Positions 41,575 to 53,875 of a stretch of DNA of 64,000 nucleotides are shown in pieces (positions within the stretch are counted from its first letter, which is position 1; each line of letters starts with the position of its first letter). The position numbers and the translations under genes are program-made. Under the pieces are notes generated by a model. It was not told the DNA's origin, ran no database searches, and saw only the letters and a program-made list of their open reading frames with translations. Source of the DNA: Nemertoderma westbladi (taxonomy: Eukaryota > Xenacoelomorpha > Nemertodermatida > Nemertodermatidae); the NCBI GenBank assembly GCA_032718475.1, contig JAUCBJ010008034.1, positions 1 through 64,000 of the forward strand, given 5' to 3'.

Positions 41575-42402
41575 GCTCGTTAAGCCAAGGAATGCCTGTT
41601 CATCACCATATGGGTGTTTTCCACAGTAAACCCCTCCACTCTGTTTCCCAAGTTGCCTTGGTTCCCATTTATCGAACACTGAAGGATGAAAGCCGGGGTT
41701 GGGCTAGGCTGCAGCATTTAAAGCACTGTGCCCAAACAGTGCTGCGACATCTAGGGATTGATCCATTGCTTCCTAATTGGATGCCAAGAAATGTCACCAC
41801 TAGACTAAGCTGCTGCTTAAAGCCAACTCAAACCATCATTGGGGCTACAACAAATGTACTTGGGGACCCTCACAGGGGAAGAAGGACCCAAATTGAAGTT
41901 GATGGCATACTTCACTCACCACAAAAGCCCCACTAAAACCGCAACGATATTCTTGAGGAAAAACGTTCTTCCAGGAATATTCTACCAACTAGTATTGGGT
42001 TGCCCAATAATGGGTAATTTGAAATCAATAGACCGTGCGGTGAGAGGGGCTGTGCGTAGGTGGCTACACCTGCCTGACGACACACCTACTCCGTATTTCC
42101 ATGCAAGGTGTAAGGATCGAGGATTGGGAATAGCAGCCATGGAACTTCAGATTCCACTACTTACATTAAAGCGGCTGGAGCGTCTAGAGTCAAAAGGTGC
42201 AGAAGATGATGCGTTGGTGTGGGTGGCAACTGAATTCCCACTACTGAGTATGACATTGGCAACGATGAGGCGTCATCTTGTGAGGGAGTGCGAGTGCCGG
42301 GAGATTAAGGATGCCGTTGCAGCATATTGGTGGTCGAGGTTGTATGGGAGATGTGATGGAGAGTGTTTAAGAGAGGCAACCCAAAGCCCTCAAATGCAGT
42401 GA
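41575..42402 (+). pseudogene. R2/NeSL-type LINE C-terminal relic
   Basis: The frame 41,839-42,402 includes SIDRAVRGAVRRWLHLPDDT, PYFHARCKDRGLGIAAME, then PLLTLKRLERL. The VR-x-WLHLP-x-DTP-x-x-YFHA-x-x-x-GGLGI pattern is characteristic of the region after the RT in R2-group retrotransposons, normally followed by a Cys-His motif and a restriction-like endonuclease. Those parts and the RT palm are missing or frame-shifted (a second frame, 41,592-41,936, precedes it). It is a fragment, followed directly by the 5' UTR of RTE copy C. Confidence 0.7.
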
Positions 42403-42408
42403 TGGGTA

Positions 42409-44450
42409 ATCTAGGTCATTGATCCAGAAAACTTGCCACCTCCATGCAGCATAAAGGAGGTGCCATCTGTGGCTACATAGACCCTCTTACTAGGGCACAT
42501 CTGGTCCTGTAACTAGGACTCCCTTCGTTCTGGGATAAGGACGCCCTTGTTCCTGGATTAAGGACCCATATACTTGGCTGCAGGTGTATATGGCCTGGCC
42601 AGGCAGATGGTGATCTACCAATGGCTGGTCAGGAGTAGAGTGTTCTCATGTCCACATTGAGTGCATTTCACTGTGGCCTGCACCTGGCAGCAGATGACCC
42701 TGAGCTGCACAGCTAATAGTGGGTCATGTGCATCAGAGTAGGTATAGGTGATGGGCCTCATATCTGACTCCACCGCGACACCCACCATGTGGAATGGCAA
42801 ACCAGGGTGTGGTATTTGCCCTGAGAGCTGACTCGGCAGAAAAGTACGCCCCAACCCCCACTGTGGATTACATTTTAGTAATGCGGAGGTCCGGCCACTA
42901 GTGGCCAGTGGAATTACTGGACACAATTGGCCTCACAGGCATCAGTTATCTCCTGAATGGCTGCCTGTCTCACCCCCTACTGGAGAGAGAGTGGCCAACA
43001 ATTATGTGAGTCCCTTTCCTGATGACCTTTATGGGCCAAACCCTGGGTCACCAGGGAGGCCAGATTGTGAAGGGGAAAGTGATTCGGGAGTTGGAGGATG
43101 GAGGCTACTCTCATGTTCCACCCCAACCAACCAAGCCATTGGTGAATCTGAGCCAAGTGACTATACTAGCCTCAGTTAAGACCCTAACACTCGGGTCCCC
43201 GATGCGACAAGGTGAGCTGACTGCTATGGCAGATAAGCTTTCTCTTAGCGCAGTACATATTCAAGAGCACCAAATGCAGGCTGGACAGACTGATGAGGTT
43301 CTGATTAAGGACATGAGGGGTGGTTGGTGACTCGCCCTCGCATCAGCAGATGATAGTGGCAATGGTGGAATTGGATTATTAATGAATTCAACTGCACATG
43401 CAGCATTAGACAAAATAGACCAAATCTCTAACCGCATCATCCATTGCCAAGTCTCATGTTCTGAAAGACTGGCTAAGAAGTTTCCTAAGGTGGTTCTGAT
43501 TGTGTTCCCCTATAGAGGAGGGAGAAAATATCTACCACAATCTACAAGCAGCTACTGATGGAGTGGATCAGCATGCATTCTCAAAATTCCTGGGATACTT
43601 TAATGCAAGTCTGCAGCAATCACCTACATCGCCATGGGTCTATAGCGGTAGTGTTAACCAAAATTCCGTCCATCTTCAGGATTTTATCTCTGGAAATGGA
43701 TTGTTTTCGGCTGGAACCCAGTTCAAGAAGTGAACTGGAAAGCTATGGACTCATAGTGGACCCAGTGGTCACAAGTCCCAGATAGACCACATTCTGTTTT
43801 GTAGGAAATACAGGAGCTCTATACAAGACTGTAATGCAATTACACTTCGACCCTTCTCCAGTGATCACCGCCTTATTGTGGCCATGGTAAGACTTAGTCT
43901 GCTTGCTAGCAGAACAACGAAATATACATCTGAAAACTGTGAAAACTTTATAGAAGTATACTGTACTCCCAGATATTCCCATTGGCGATATTCCACTTGC
44001 AGCAGTGAAGGCTGCTGTAAAGAGCACTAAGACCAATCATGCCAGTGGAGTAGATGGTGTTCCCCCTGAGGTTTTTAAAATACCTGAGTGTTTAAAGCTC
44101 ATCTATCCCATCATAGTAGACATGTACAGAACAACAAGAGTCCCACAAGAAATGAAAACAAATAAGTTGGTGCCAGTTGCCAAGAAGGGCAATCTAACAC
44201 TATGGTTCTTTTCGGCGAATCTCATTGATCTCGATTGCTGCAAAGCTATATAATAGAATTCTATTAAATCACATCAGGGATTCCATTGAGAGACTGCTCC
44301 GTGGAAATCAGAATGGGTTCCGTAAAGGTCGTGGGACCATGGAGCCCATTTTGGCACTTAGAAGGATAATTGAAGAGTTATCAAAAAAGAATGACAGGCA
44401 TCTGGCTGTTATCTTTGTTGACCGTTGATTCAGTCTCTCGCTCACGTATA
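42409..44450 (+). mobile_element. RTE-type LINE relic with 5' UTR, endonuclease and start of RT (copy C)
   Basis: 42,409-43,180 is a 5' leader also present in copy F (GCCACCTCCATGCAGCATAA; GGATAAGGACGCCCTTG). Then broken frames give the APE-type endonuclease (LSAVHIQEHQMQ, HQ/D-type core, ending in a QIDHILF-like stretch near 43,780) and the RT start (AAVKSTKTNHASGVDGVPPE, then VDMYRTTRVPQEMK), stopping just after the motif-A region near 44,425. A segment between endonuclease and RT is missing compared with copy D. It meets copy D tail to tail at ~44,450. Confidence 0.8.
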
Positions 44451-45310
44451 TGGATAGGTTCACGGACCTAAATGCAGCCTTAACTGCATTCTTGGCCACT
44501 GTAGTCTGTTTGAGTCGGGACTCTTTCTGCGCCTTATAGAGGCCATTTCGGCACTTCTAAATTTTGTTGTCAGTCCAGGGGGCCCTTTTCCTTTTTCGAG
44601 GGTATACAGGAACTGTTTCTGCAGCTGCTAACTTAACTGCTTCTGTGAAGGCAGTATAGCCCTCGCAGTGATCTGCTGCCTCAGAGGCAAGAACCTCACA
44701 CCTGTTGCTCAGCTGTAGTGTGAAGCTGGATCTCACACTTGGCTGTTGCAACAGAGAGGACCAGTCATGCCGCGGCAAGGCAGATTTCGTTGTTCTGCTC
44801 ACGCAGACTAAGTCTTACCTTGGCCACAATAAGGCGGTAATCACTGGAGAAGGGTCGAAGTGTAAATGCATTACAGTTTTGTATAGAGCTCCTGTATTTC
44901 CTACGAAACAGAATATGGTCTATCTGGGACTTGTGACCACTGGGTCCACTATGAGTCCATAGCTTTCCAGTTCGCTTCTTGAACTGGGTTCCAGCCGAAA
45001 ACAATCCATTTCCAGAGATAAAATCCTGAAGATGGACAGAATTTCGGTTAACACTATTGCTATAGACCCAGGGCGATGTAGGTGATAGATACAGACTTGC
45101 ATTTAAGTCTCCCAGGAATGTTAAGAATGCATGCTGATCCACTCCATCAGTAGTTGCTTGTAGATTGTGGTAGAAATTTTCCACCTCCTCTACAGGGGCA
45201 ACACTAGTTGGAGAGTAGCACACAATCAGAACCACCTTAGGAGACTTCTTAGCCAGTCTTTCAGAACATGAGACTTGGCAATGGATGATGCGGTTAGAGA
45301 TTTAATATAT
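44451..45310 (-). mobile_element. RTE-type LINE relic, endonuclease and linker, inverted (copy D)
   Basis: Minus-strand frame 45,235-44,765 encodes VVLIVCYSPTS, FLGDLNASLYLSPTSPW, FISGNGLFSAGTQFKK, HKSQIDHILFRRKYRSSI and SSDYRLIVAKVRLSLR. These are the GDLNA, QIDHI and SD(H/Y) blocks of the APE endonuclease; His is replaced by Tyr in the last catalytic motif. The linker (44,802-44,557, KRKRAPWTDNKI) follows in another frame. Together with copy C it makes a ~2.9-kb imperfect inverted repeat. Confidence 0.8.
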
Positions 45311-46310
45311 AAGTATATAATGCAGCAAGTGAATAGTAGTAGTAGTAGTTTTTCTTTAGTTCTTGCGTGTTATACGGCGAGGCGAATCAAAATGAAACTT
45401 TCAAGTATATATTTCCACAAATGAAGCAGGAGTAATAGGGAACTACTCATATTTAATTGAATACATGGTTTTTGCACATGAAATGTTGAGAAAGTTTTCT
45501 ACCATTTACGTAAAAATGTACAAAAAATTAATTTATATTAAATCTTTTACCTGCATTTATCCGCAGAACTAATGCAACAAACAACAGATGAATTAGAAAC
45601 ACCATAGTTGGTAAGAAGGGTGGTTGGTTACTTTAGTTTGATACGTTAGGCTTTTTACTGTAGCTACGTGTTTAGAATTGTTGATGCTGCAAATTAGTAA
45701 TAAATACAGTCTTCCCAACAGCGATTCCTCTTTTTTCTGGACTTTCCCCTTTTTTTCTCGGATTGATTTTTTCTTCCTTTTTTATTAAATATCATAAAAC
45801 ATATAGAATAAGTCACTATCAACTACAGTATAAGTCACTAGACAGACTATACTATTACACGGTTTATCCACAGAACATTGCAGTATTGTGGCTACTGTAC
45901 ATTACAAGTATATGCAACATTGTACTGTACTTTTAGGTCTACTAATTGAAATATAAACTTTTAATCATTGAATTTAGCACGGGTGTGTACCGGTAGAGTA
46001 ACTTCGTTTAGTCTTTTAGTCTAAACAGAATTTGTATTACTATGGAATTGTAGCTCTAACTGCAGAACACGGACAGCTGTATACACTATACGAAACACGA
46101 AACAGCATATCCAATTGGGTTACTGCTGTACTGCATGAATGAATGCATGAAACTCAGACATTATTGTTACGTTTGGAATCCTTCGAAGTTATAAAGTAAG
46201 CTTTCTAATGATATAAATATATTGTCATTAAGTTGAAGAATGGCATCGATTCAGAGGGTGCAATTTCGCTGATGACATATTTTCAAAGCGCTTAGAACTA
46301 TTTATTTTAC
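45311..46310. other. Intergenic, nothing recognised
   Basis: AT-rich. A short (AGT)n run at 45,330-45,350 resembles the RTE tail. No ORF of interest. Confidence 0.55.
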
Positions 46311-46315
46311 ATAAA

Positions 46316-46590
46316 GAAAGGTGCAGGTTACAATAACATGTAATTCTTATCAAAACAAAAATAAACATTCTTAGCACGTTACTGTCTCAGAATAATTCTT
46401 TAACCATGTCTAATCTTCACGCAGCGGAATATATAAATACACCATACATAAAACACCATAAATAATTACAATAATTGTCACAAACTGCCTCGCTGAATAT
46501 GAAAATTTACAATGTGCTATGTATGACACGCGTTTATTGATTTTGTTAGAATTATGCGTCACTACTGTAACCTGCTCTTTCGACTCGGGT
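46316..46590. repeat. MITE-like inverted pair of the GGTTACAG repeat
   Basis: GGTGCAGGTTACAATAACAT and ATCAAAACAAAAATAAAC at the left pair with GCGTTTATTGATTTTGTTAG and CTACTGTAACCTGCTCTTTC at the right, enclosing ~160 bp. The arms are the same sequence as the 68-bp tandem unit at 9.2 kb, here as terminal inverted repeats. Confidence 0.6.
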
Positions 46591-46599
46591 TAATGTTGC

Positions 46600-47115
46600 C
46601 TGTAGACTAAGATTTCACGAGTGCGAAGAATGAACCAACTACTGTAACTAGTCTATGTGTAAAGTGTAGCAACACAAAGTGATCTTATCGCAAGGAGGCT
46701 GAGTTATTTAATAATCATAAATCTTTATCCGAGGCTGCAATCTGTGGCTGTATGGGCAATTCTAACAAGTCATATGGAGGGATAACGAGAATGATTAGAA
46801 CGCATGCCAAGTGTTATAATTAATAGGCATACCGTTTTTATGGAATACATTTTGTTATATGAAGCTAGCCATATCCATCAGCTTGTGCTTTTTAAGGCTT
46901 TTTTTAATGCTTTTTGAGTATTTCAATAGTCTATGGAATTTGTTGCCCCTAGCTTATGCATGAATAAAATAATGCACTAAAAGTTGATAAAGCTCCCTTA
47001 TCCAGTTCTGGTGTCACTACTACTAAGACTATAATCGGTCTGCTGCATTGAAACTGTACATTGAAAGGCTATTACAGCTTAACAAAAACATATTGTCACC
47101 ACCATGTAATCCACA
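46600..47115. other. Intergenic, nothing recognised
   Basis: No ORF, repeat boundary or RNA gene seen. Confidence 0.55.
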
Positions 47116-47117
47116 AT

Positions 47118-47210
47118 TGGCAAGCCCAATGCTGCGTGCATTAAGAATGCTGTGCCGGTTTATCAACAAAGTTGCACCACCACAACTCCCTATCCCCCAT
47201 GACTTCTATC
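47118..47210 (-). mobile_element. RTE-type LINE 3'-end scrap (copy E)
   Basis: TTAAGAATGCTGTGCCGG, CAACAAAGTTGCACCACCAC and AACTCCCTATCCCCCATGAC correspond to the extreme 3' coding end of the RTE family. About 90 bp. Confidence 0.7.
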
Positions 47211-47270
47211 CATCTTAATCATTAAAAATAAGGCCTAAGCACAGGACTGGGTACATCCAGACAGCAGTAC

Positions 47271-47455
47271 ATCAATTTAGGGAAAGGAGCAGATTACAGT
47301 GGCATTTTATACTAACCAAAACAATAAACTAATGTCAATAGAACAGATTACAGTTTTATTTTATGAGTAATCAGCTGTTATTTGCATCAATTTTTCCCTG
47401 GAGAGGGAATAATTTTTTTTGTTTTCGTCTAAAGCTCCCCCCCCCCCCCCCCCCC
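47271..47455. repeat. Dispersed GGAAAGGAGCAGATTACAG repeat ending in a poly-C tract
   Basis: GGGAAAGGAGCAGATTACAG and CTAACCAAAACAATAAACTA are followed by AATCAGCTGTTATTTGC and, ~60 bp later, a C tract of more than 20. The same sequence order (motif, AATCAG-TGTTATTTGCGTCCA, poly-C) is seen at 60,545-60,665. Confidence 0.65.
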
Positions 47456-47459
47456 GCCC

Positions 47460-50400
47460 CTATATGGTTTTAACATTGATATTTATTTGTTGTCAATATA
47501 ATGATCGGTTTTATTCTAGCCCTGGATTATACAATATCTAGCGTAGTATATAAATTCAGATTTTCAGGTTTTCTAGGGCGCGGATTCTAATGGAATACAT
47601 TTCTAATATGCCAGATCATTGCTACTTGTATTTTTCGGCGTAATATGGCAAATTTTGGTGCTAGCGTCAAATTTCGTACCCATCACCAAAAAGTACAAGT
47701 CTGCGATGTCCAGTGCTGTTTGTATTGATTCCATCGGATTCAGGGCCATCATAAACCCTTATACTGTAACGCAAGAAACAAGATGATACTATCTACTGAT
47801 CAATTTGCTTATTTTAAAAAATTTGGTTGCTGCAGGCACAACAATTTTCATCCACCGGCGAAAAATACAAGTTTGAATACTAGGGTGTTCTGAAAAAACA
47901 CTTTTTCCTCGGAATTCAGGTGCACTCTATTTTTTGTGTTTAGACCCCCCGCAGCCCAAAAAATCCCAAAATTTTGAAAAAAATTCGAAAAATTTTGAAA
48001 ATTTTGACAAAGTGGCAAACTCGTGCAGTGCACTCGCTTATTTAAGGTCAAATCACCATTTGAAGCTCATATTGCAAATAAGGATACACATGGACCTTAA
48101 TAAAACCCCCCGCACCCCAAAAATGAGAAAAATTGTTGAAAAAGTTTCAAAATGCTAAAAAATAATCAAACTACTCCCACCCCGAAAATGGCAAAAAGTT
48201 GCAAAAAATATCATTCAAAAAAATAAAAATCTAAAAGACCACGTTATCTTTTGTGCTTTAATTACAACTGTAATCTAGGACATCATCTAGAATCACTGTC
48301 TTCAGACTGCAATGCAATATGCAGGTAAATCTATACTACATGATTGTATTGTGTTTAGGTTGTGTTTGATACAATACTTTTGTTAGGTATTATTTGTATA
48401 ATTTTTGAGGAACTTACCATGGATATTAGGAGACATGTGTCTTATTCCGATGTTCACGAGCAACGAGAGAGATTCTTGGGATTTTCTGAAAATGAAATTA
48501 AGATAATAGATAATTGCACACCCTTTAATCGAGTGATGGCGGAAATCGATGTGACTGATGACGACCTATCACACAATCAGTTGTTAGAAATTATTCAGCC
48601 TACTGATATCACAGAATTGCCCTCAAATGCTGAGAATATAGTATTTAGTAACAGTCAGCCAGTCGAAAACATTGAGAATTACGATATTTATATCAATAGT
48701 GAAGGATATTGTGAAGTAAACACCTCCATATTACCCCTCTGTTCCTCTTCATCATCGAAGTCAACTTTGATCTCTGTCAGTGAATCAAACATATCGCATA
48801 TATCTCCATCATTAGTCACTCGCTCCCAGGACATTCCACCTGATCCTCCTCAAGCTTGGCTTCTAGGTGATCTCGTAATGGACCTAATACCTAGACAACA
48901 TTCTCAGTTGCCTAATAATGGTGAAACCCTACGGCACTTTATATACCTTAATCGATTTGAAATGCGGCTAGATGCTCCGGCTAAAGTAGCCACTATTATT
49001 GTCAGTAAAGTCGCCAAGTTTTGGGAACTTGCAGCACTTCCGACATGCGTAATGCGTGGAGCCAAAGGACCCAGCAAGAAACTATTACAACTGTACAGGA
49101 CATACGACTCACTTTTCAAATCAAAGTCCAGAACATCGAATCTAGCTAAAGAAAATGCCTTTATTGACAATTTATGCAAATTATTCGACATTGGTCATAC
49201 AAATATTGAGTCTATTATTTCTAAAGATACTTTGAGAACAAAATCTGTAATTGCTGAGGATATAAATTTCCTTCATGATCAAAGAACTGATCGCAAAATG
49301 GAACTTGGTCCAGTTGATTCCATATACTCAAAGAAGGTGGCTAAGAAACAATGTCGTCTTCAAGCAAAACAACATCAAATTCAACGTGAACAAGAGAGAC
49401 TATCAAGCCTACTCCAACAACAGGCTGTAAATGATGTCATCATGTCTGATGGTGACGATCACGAAACCCCAAGTCGAAAGAGGCGTCACCAATCTCCACC
49501 TCCACCTGAGATAAAAACACCAAAAACTCCAAAGACAAAAACAGTAACCCTTGATCTACCTTCCAATTTACTTGCTGATAGCCGTATTTCTGCAACAGCG
49601 GATGCTCTAAACCTGTCAATTAGAGATCGTACTGCTTTCATGGGTGTTGTTCTTGCTGTAGGAGGAGTATCTCCAGAAGCGGTGACTATTTCAACTACAT
49701 CAACATGGAATTGTACCCAATCTAATCGAAAATTGGTTGCTACCAACATCAAGAAGGACTTCATCCCTCCAAAGCATGCCGTGTTACACTGGGATGGTAA
49801 GTTAGTTGCTACTGGACGATATGGTGATGATCAACAGGACCGACTAGCTGTTCTTGTGTCTGGCATGCCTCACTATAAAGAGGGAAAGCTCCTTGGTGTG
49901 CCACTTATAGCCAGCAACTAGTGCAACTAAGGCTCTAGTTGATGAATGGCAGCTGGCTGGTTGTCTGCGAGGTTTAGTATTCGATACCACTGCTACCAAT
50001 TCTGGCTGGATTAGTGGAGCTTGTGTTTTGTTGGAAAATTCTGTCAAACAGAAAATGTTGTGGCTAGCCTGTCGCCACCATGTCTACTAACTCGTTCTGG
50101 GTGCTGCATACAGATCGCTGTTTGGAAAGACATCAAGCCCTGCTGATCCACAATTTGTCCGTTTTCGTGACAATGTATGGAACACTCTAAATCTGGAGTC
50201 GTATGAGACTTTAAAAATTAGGGGTAGGTCACTTGCATCGCGACGAGAACTTGTGACTGAGACACTAAATGAGATCCTGACTAAAGGAGATCATAATCAG
50301 CTGCCAAGGAATGATTATCGTGAATCTGCCGAGTTGGCAATGATATTGTTGGGCAAGGATCCCCCAAGGGGAGTGCGATGGTTGAGACCAGGGGCTGCTA

Positions 50401-52490
50401 ATCATGCTCACTGGATGCCCGCCATTATTTACCCTGCTAAGATGCTGGCTTTCAGTGAACAAGCTCATTACTCCAAGGAGATGGTTTCATTGCTGCAACG
50501 ACATTGCACTTTCACTATGCTATACTATGTTCCAAAGTGGCTGCATTGTACCTCTGCGGCAGATGCACCACTGAATGACTTGGAGTTCAGGCATGAGCTT
50601 CAGGATCTAAGGATGATTGGCGCTGAAGTAGCTGACGCTGCCTTGAATACGTTATCCAACCATCTCTGGTATTTGACCGAGGAGTGTTTTGTATTCGCGC
50701 TTTGCTCTGATCGTGTGGCTGATAATATAAAGCGATCAATGTCGTCAACTCTGCTCATCCTGTAGAGTTACCTCTTGGGAAACCTGTAATGCCTATTCTT
50801 TTACCCAGCACACGCCTGAGTGACCTTATCGGCACTAAATCGTGGTTTGTCTATGATGCTCTGGGAATTGACATGGACTTTCTTAAAAAGCCGACGTCCG
50901 AATGGAAAGAGCATCAAAGATTTATTGACCTGATTAAGTTTGTTCAGGATCTTAAGGTTGTTAATGATCATGTTGAGCGTGGCGTGAAGCTGATTCAAGA
51001 CTTTATAGAAAGATCACGAGATGAGAAGCAAATACAATATTTGCTGCAGGTGGTGGAACATCGCAGAAAGATGTTCCCTGACTTTAAGAAGTCGACAATC
51101 CTAAGTCCTACAACTTAGCTAATTAATGGATTGTTTGTATTGATGTACAATAGAAAAAACTGATTATATAACTCTAAAATAAATAAATAATTAAAATGTT
51201 AAATATAATTTAGGATTGAAATTGTTATGGCGGTTCCTATCACCACATTTGGAATTATAAAATCAATAAACGCGATGTCACAGAATATTATTTTCGAGCA
51301 TTTTAGAATTTTTGCAAAATTTTCAAAATTTTTTTAAATATTGCAATTTTTAGTACTGCCTGCGGGGGGTTCAAATTTTGAGTAATCGGCTTTTTACTTA
51401 AAATATGATGATTGAGTACCAAATCAGATACCAAAAATAGAGTGCACCTAAATTCCAAGAAAAAATTAAATATTAATGTTAATAATGTTGAGAAATTAAA
51501 AAATTATTTTCTAGCAGTTTGAAATTTTTGCAAAAATTTTCACATTTTTGGGGTGCGGGGGGTTTTATTAATGTCCATCTGTATCCTTATTTGAAATATG
51601 AGCCTCAAATGGTGATTTCAATTTCAATTGGTGAGTGCACCATAAAAAGTTCACCCTCTTTCAAAATTTTCAAAAATTTCCGTATTTTTTTTCAAAATTT
51701 TGCAATTTTTCGAACTGCGGGGGTTTAAATTTTGAGTAATCGGCTTTTTACTTAAAATATGATGATTGAGTACCAAATCACACATGAAAAATAGAGTGCA
51801 CCTGAATTCCGAGGAAAAAGTGTTTTTTCAGAACACCCTATTGAATACTCTTGGAAAATTGACACAATCAATTTATATATTTGATGGATTTCAAAATTTA
51901 GTGCTAGCACAACATTTTGCACCTACTTCCGAAAAATACAAGTTTGAGATGTCTAGTTAGATTACTATATATTCCATTGAATTCAGAACTACCATAAACC
52001 TCTAAAACGCAAGAAATAAATTGTCACAAGCAATTTTATCTATTGAATGGATTTTCAAAATTTCGTGCTAGCACCAAAATTTGCACACAGCACCGAAAAA
52101 TACAAGTTTGATACGTTTGGTGCAACTCGTATATATTCCATCGAAACCAGAACCCCAAAAACCCCAATTGCGTAAAAAACAAGTTTCAAACAAACAATTT
52201 ACAAAATTGACATATTTCAAAATTTGGTGCTGTCACCAAAATTTGGCACCCGCCGATTAAAACAAGTTTGAAATTTCTACATCAATTTATATGAATTTTA
52301 TCCAATTACTAACACCAAATAACAGGTGTAAATCAAAAATAGAGATGTTACAAATCATATTTAATGAAATGTTCAGTTTATTTCAGATTCCCAACTGTGT
52401 TTGTTTCAGAATTATAACAAAAAAACCACGGGGGGGGGGGGTCATATTGACCCCTACCCCCCCCCCCCCCCCGGGTTTAATAGGGTTGAG
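47460..52490 (+). mobile_element. Decayed ~5-kb DNA transposon with long imperfect inverted repeats
   Basis: The transposase relic (48,419-51,118) lies between inverted arms: 47,875-48,160 pairs with 51,515-51,845 (for example GGTGTTCTGAAAAAACACTT and its complement, and TGCACTCTATTTTT against AAAAATAGAGTGCA). Outside the arms are ~163-bp direct units with TTTGGTGCTAGCACCAAA and CGAAAAATACAAGTTTGA: two at the left, three at the right (51,892, 52,056, 52,218). The right end, CCCGGGTTTAATAGGGTT with adjoining G and C runs, resembles the CCCTATTACCACTGGGG end of nested element 1. The left end is not resolved. A ~100-bp internal duplication lies at 51,360-51,460 and 51,716-51,815. Confidence 0.65.
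48419..51118 (+). pseudogene. Unclassified RNase-H-fold-type transposase, broken in three places
   Basis: The start was chosen at ACCATGG (48,419; Kozak match, MDIRRHVSYSDV), not the upstream in-frame ATG. The N-terminal ~330 residues are unrecognised, with a charged coil (KKQCRLQAKQHQIQREQERL) and a Pro-rich linker. Then VLHWDGKLVATGRYGDDQQD (first catalytic-type Asp), VLVSGMPHYKEGKLLGVPLI, LVFDTTATNSGWISGAC (second Asp) and LWLACRHHVY (a C-x2-H like hAT transposases). I recognise this block set from repetitive proteins in invertebrate genomes but cannot name the superfamily. Breaks: loss of phase at ~49,920, an in-frame TAA at 50,088-50,090, and a frameshift near 50,745. Confidence 0.7.
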
Positions 52491-52494
52491 GCCC

Positions 52495-52735
52495 AAAACC
52501 CACTATTAGATATTGCATATCGACAAACCATGATGACAAATCGTAATGACAAACCGTAATGACAAACCAAACAATGATGCAATAAGTACTGTAGGAGGTA
52601 TAGTACAGTAAGGACAGACAGTGGTCGGTTGTTTGTAACAATGAAAGGGACTACTAATAGATTGGGGGGTTTTACTGGGAACTACTCACGGCTGGGGGAG
52701 AGTTGCTAACATTTTGGTGTATAACAGGTGAAGGT
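52495..52735. other. Intergenic, nothing recognised
   Basis: A short tandem of ACAAACCATGATG/ACAAACCGTAATG (52,523-52,570). Otherwise featureless. Confidence 0.55.
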
Positions 52736-52739
52736 GTTA

Positions 52740-53875
52740 TCAGGTCAGGTCAGGTATTCTAGGTCATTGAGCATGAAAACTTGCCACCTCCATGCAGCAT
52801 AAAGGAGGTGCCACCTGTAGCTGCATAGACCCTTTTACTAGAGCAATTCTGGTCCAGTAACTAGGACCACCTTCGTTCTGGGATAAGGACGCCCTTGGTC
52901 CTGGATTAAGGACCCATATACTTGGCTGCAGGGGTATATGGCCTGGCCAGGCAGATGGTGATCTACCAATGGCTGGTCAGGAGCAGATGAGCTGGACAGC
53001 CAATGGTGGGTCATGTGCGCCAGAGTAGATATGGGTGATGGGCCTTATATCTGACTCCACTGCGACACCCACCCTGTGGAATGGCAAACTAGGGTGTGGT
53101 ATTTGCCCCGAGAGTTGACTCGGTAAAAAAGCACTCCCCAACCCCCACTATGGATTACATTAGTAATGCGGAGGTCCGGCCATTAGAGGCAAGTGGAATT
53201 ACCGGACACAATCGGCCTCACAGGCGTCAGTTATCTCCTGACCGGCTGCCTGTCTGCCTGTCAGCCATCGAATACGAAAGGGAAAGGCATGGGCAGCCTT
53301 GAATAGGCTTTCCAGGATTTGGAAGTCACCGAGAATTAATCGGAAACTTGAGGTCCGATTATTTAGAGCAACAGTAGTTCCAGTACTCCTCTATGGGAGT
53401 CCATGCTGGGCTCTAACTGCTGAGGACACCAAATCCCTGGATGGCACATTCACAAGAATGCTACGCCGGGTTCATTGTGTCAAGTACAATGCACACATCT
53501 CCAACCATACACTATATAACATTGGAGGTGTCTCATTGTTTCCTCCAAGCTTGACACTAGAAAAAAATCGCCTCCGCTTTTCAGGACATTGCTTTCGCCG
53601 TGAGGACCAGCCAGTGCATAATCTTGTCCTTTGGCATGGAGTGAATAAGCATGGTGGACAGCCCATGACTTTCTTGAGACGCATCTTAAAGGACACTGGC
53701 CTTGAAGATGCGGATGATCTAACAAATGTCATGGGTGATAGGGAGTTGTGGCGGCGCAATTTTGACGACAAGCCGGCGCAGCATTCTTAATATATATGTA
53801 ATATATATATATATAATGCAGCTGCAATGAAGCATGCCGATCCTAGTAGTAGTAGTAGTAGTAGTAGTAGAATAA
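52740..53875 (+). mobile_element. RTE-type LINE with large internal deletion (copy F)
   Basis: The 5' leader (52,745-53,265) is fused directly to the C-terminal RT coding end (from ~53,268). An intact 163-aa frame at 53,299-53,790 (NRLSRIWKSPRINRKLEVRL, LLYGSPCWALTAEDTKSLDG, MLRRVHCVKYNAHISNHTLY, ending DKPAQHS) is followed by an AT repeat and the tail GATCCTAGTAGTAGTAGTAG (about eight AGT units). Endonuclease and the catalytic RT are gone. Such leader-plus-tail remnants keep both cis-acting ends and could be mobilised in trans, as SINE-like derivatives are. Confidence 0.85.

Noticed and set aside
44557-44802. Separate basic nuclear protein (KRKRAPWTDNKI)
   Set aside because: Corresponds to the linker between endonuclease and RT in the RTE element on the minus strand.
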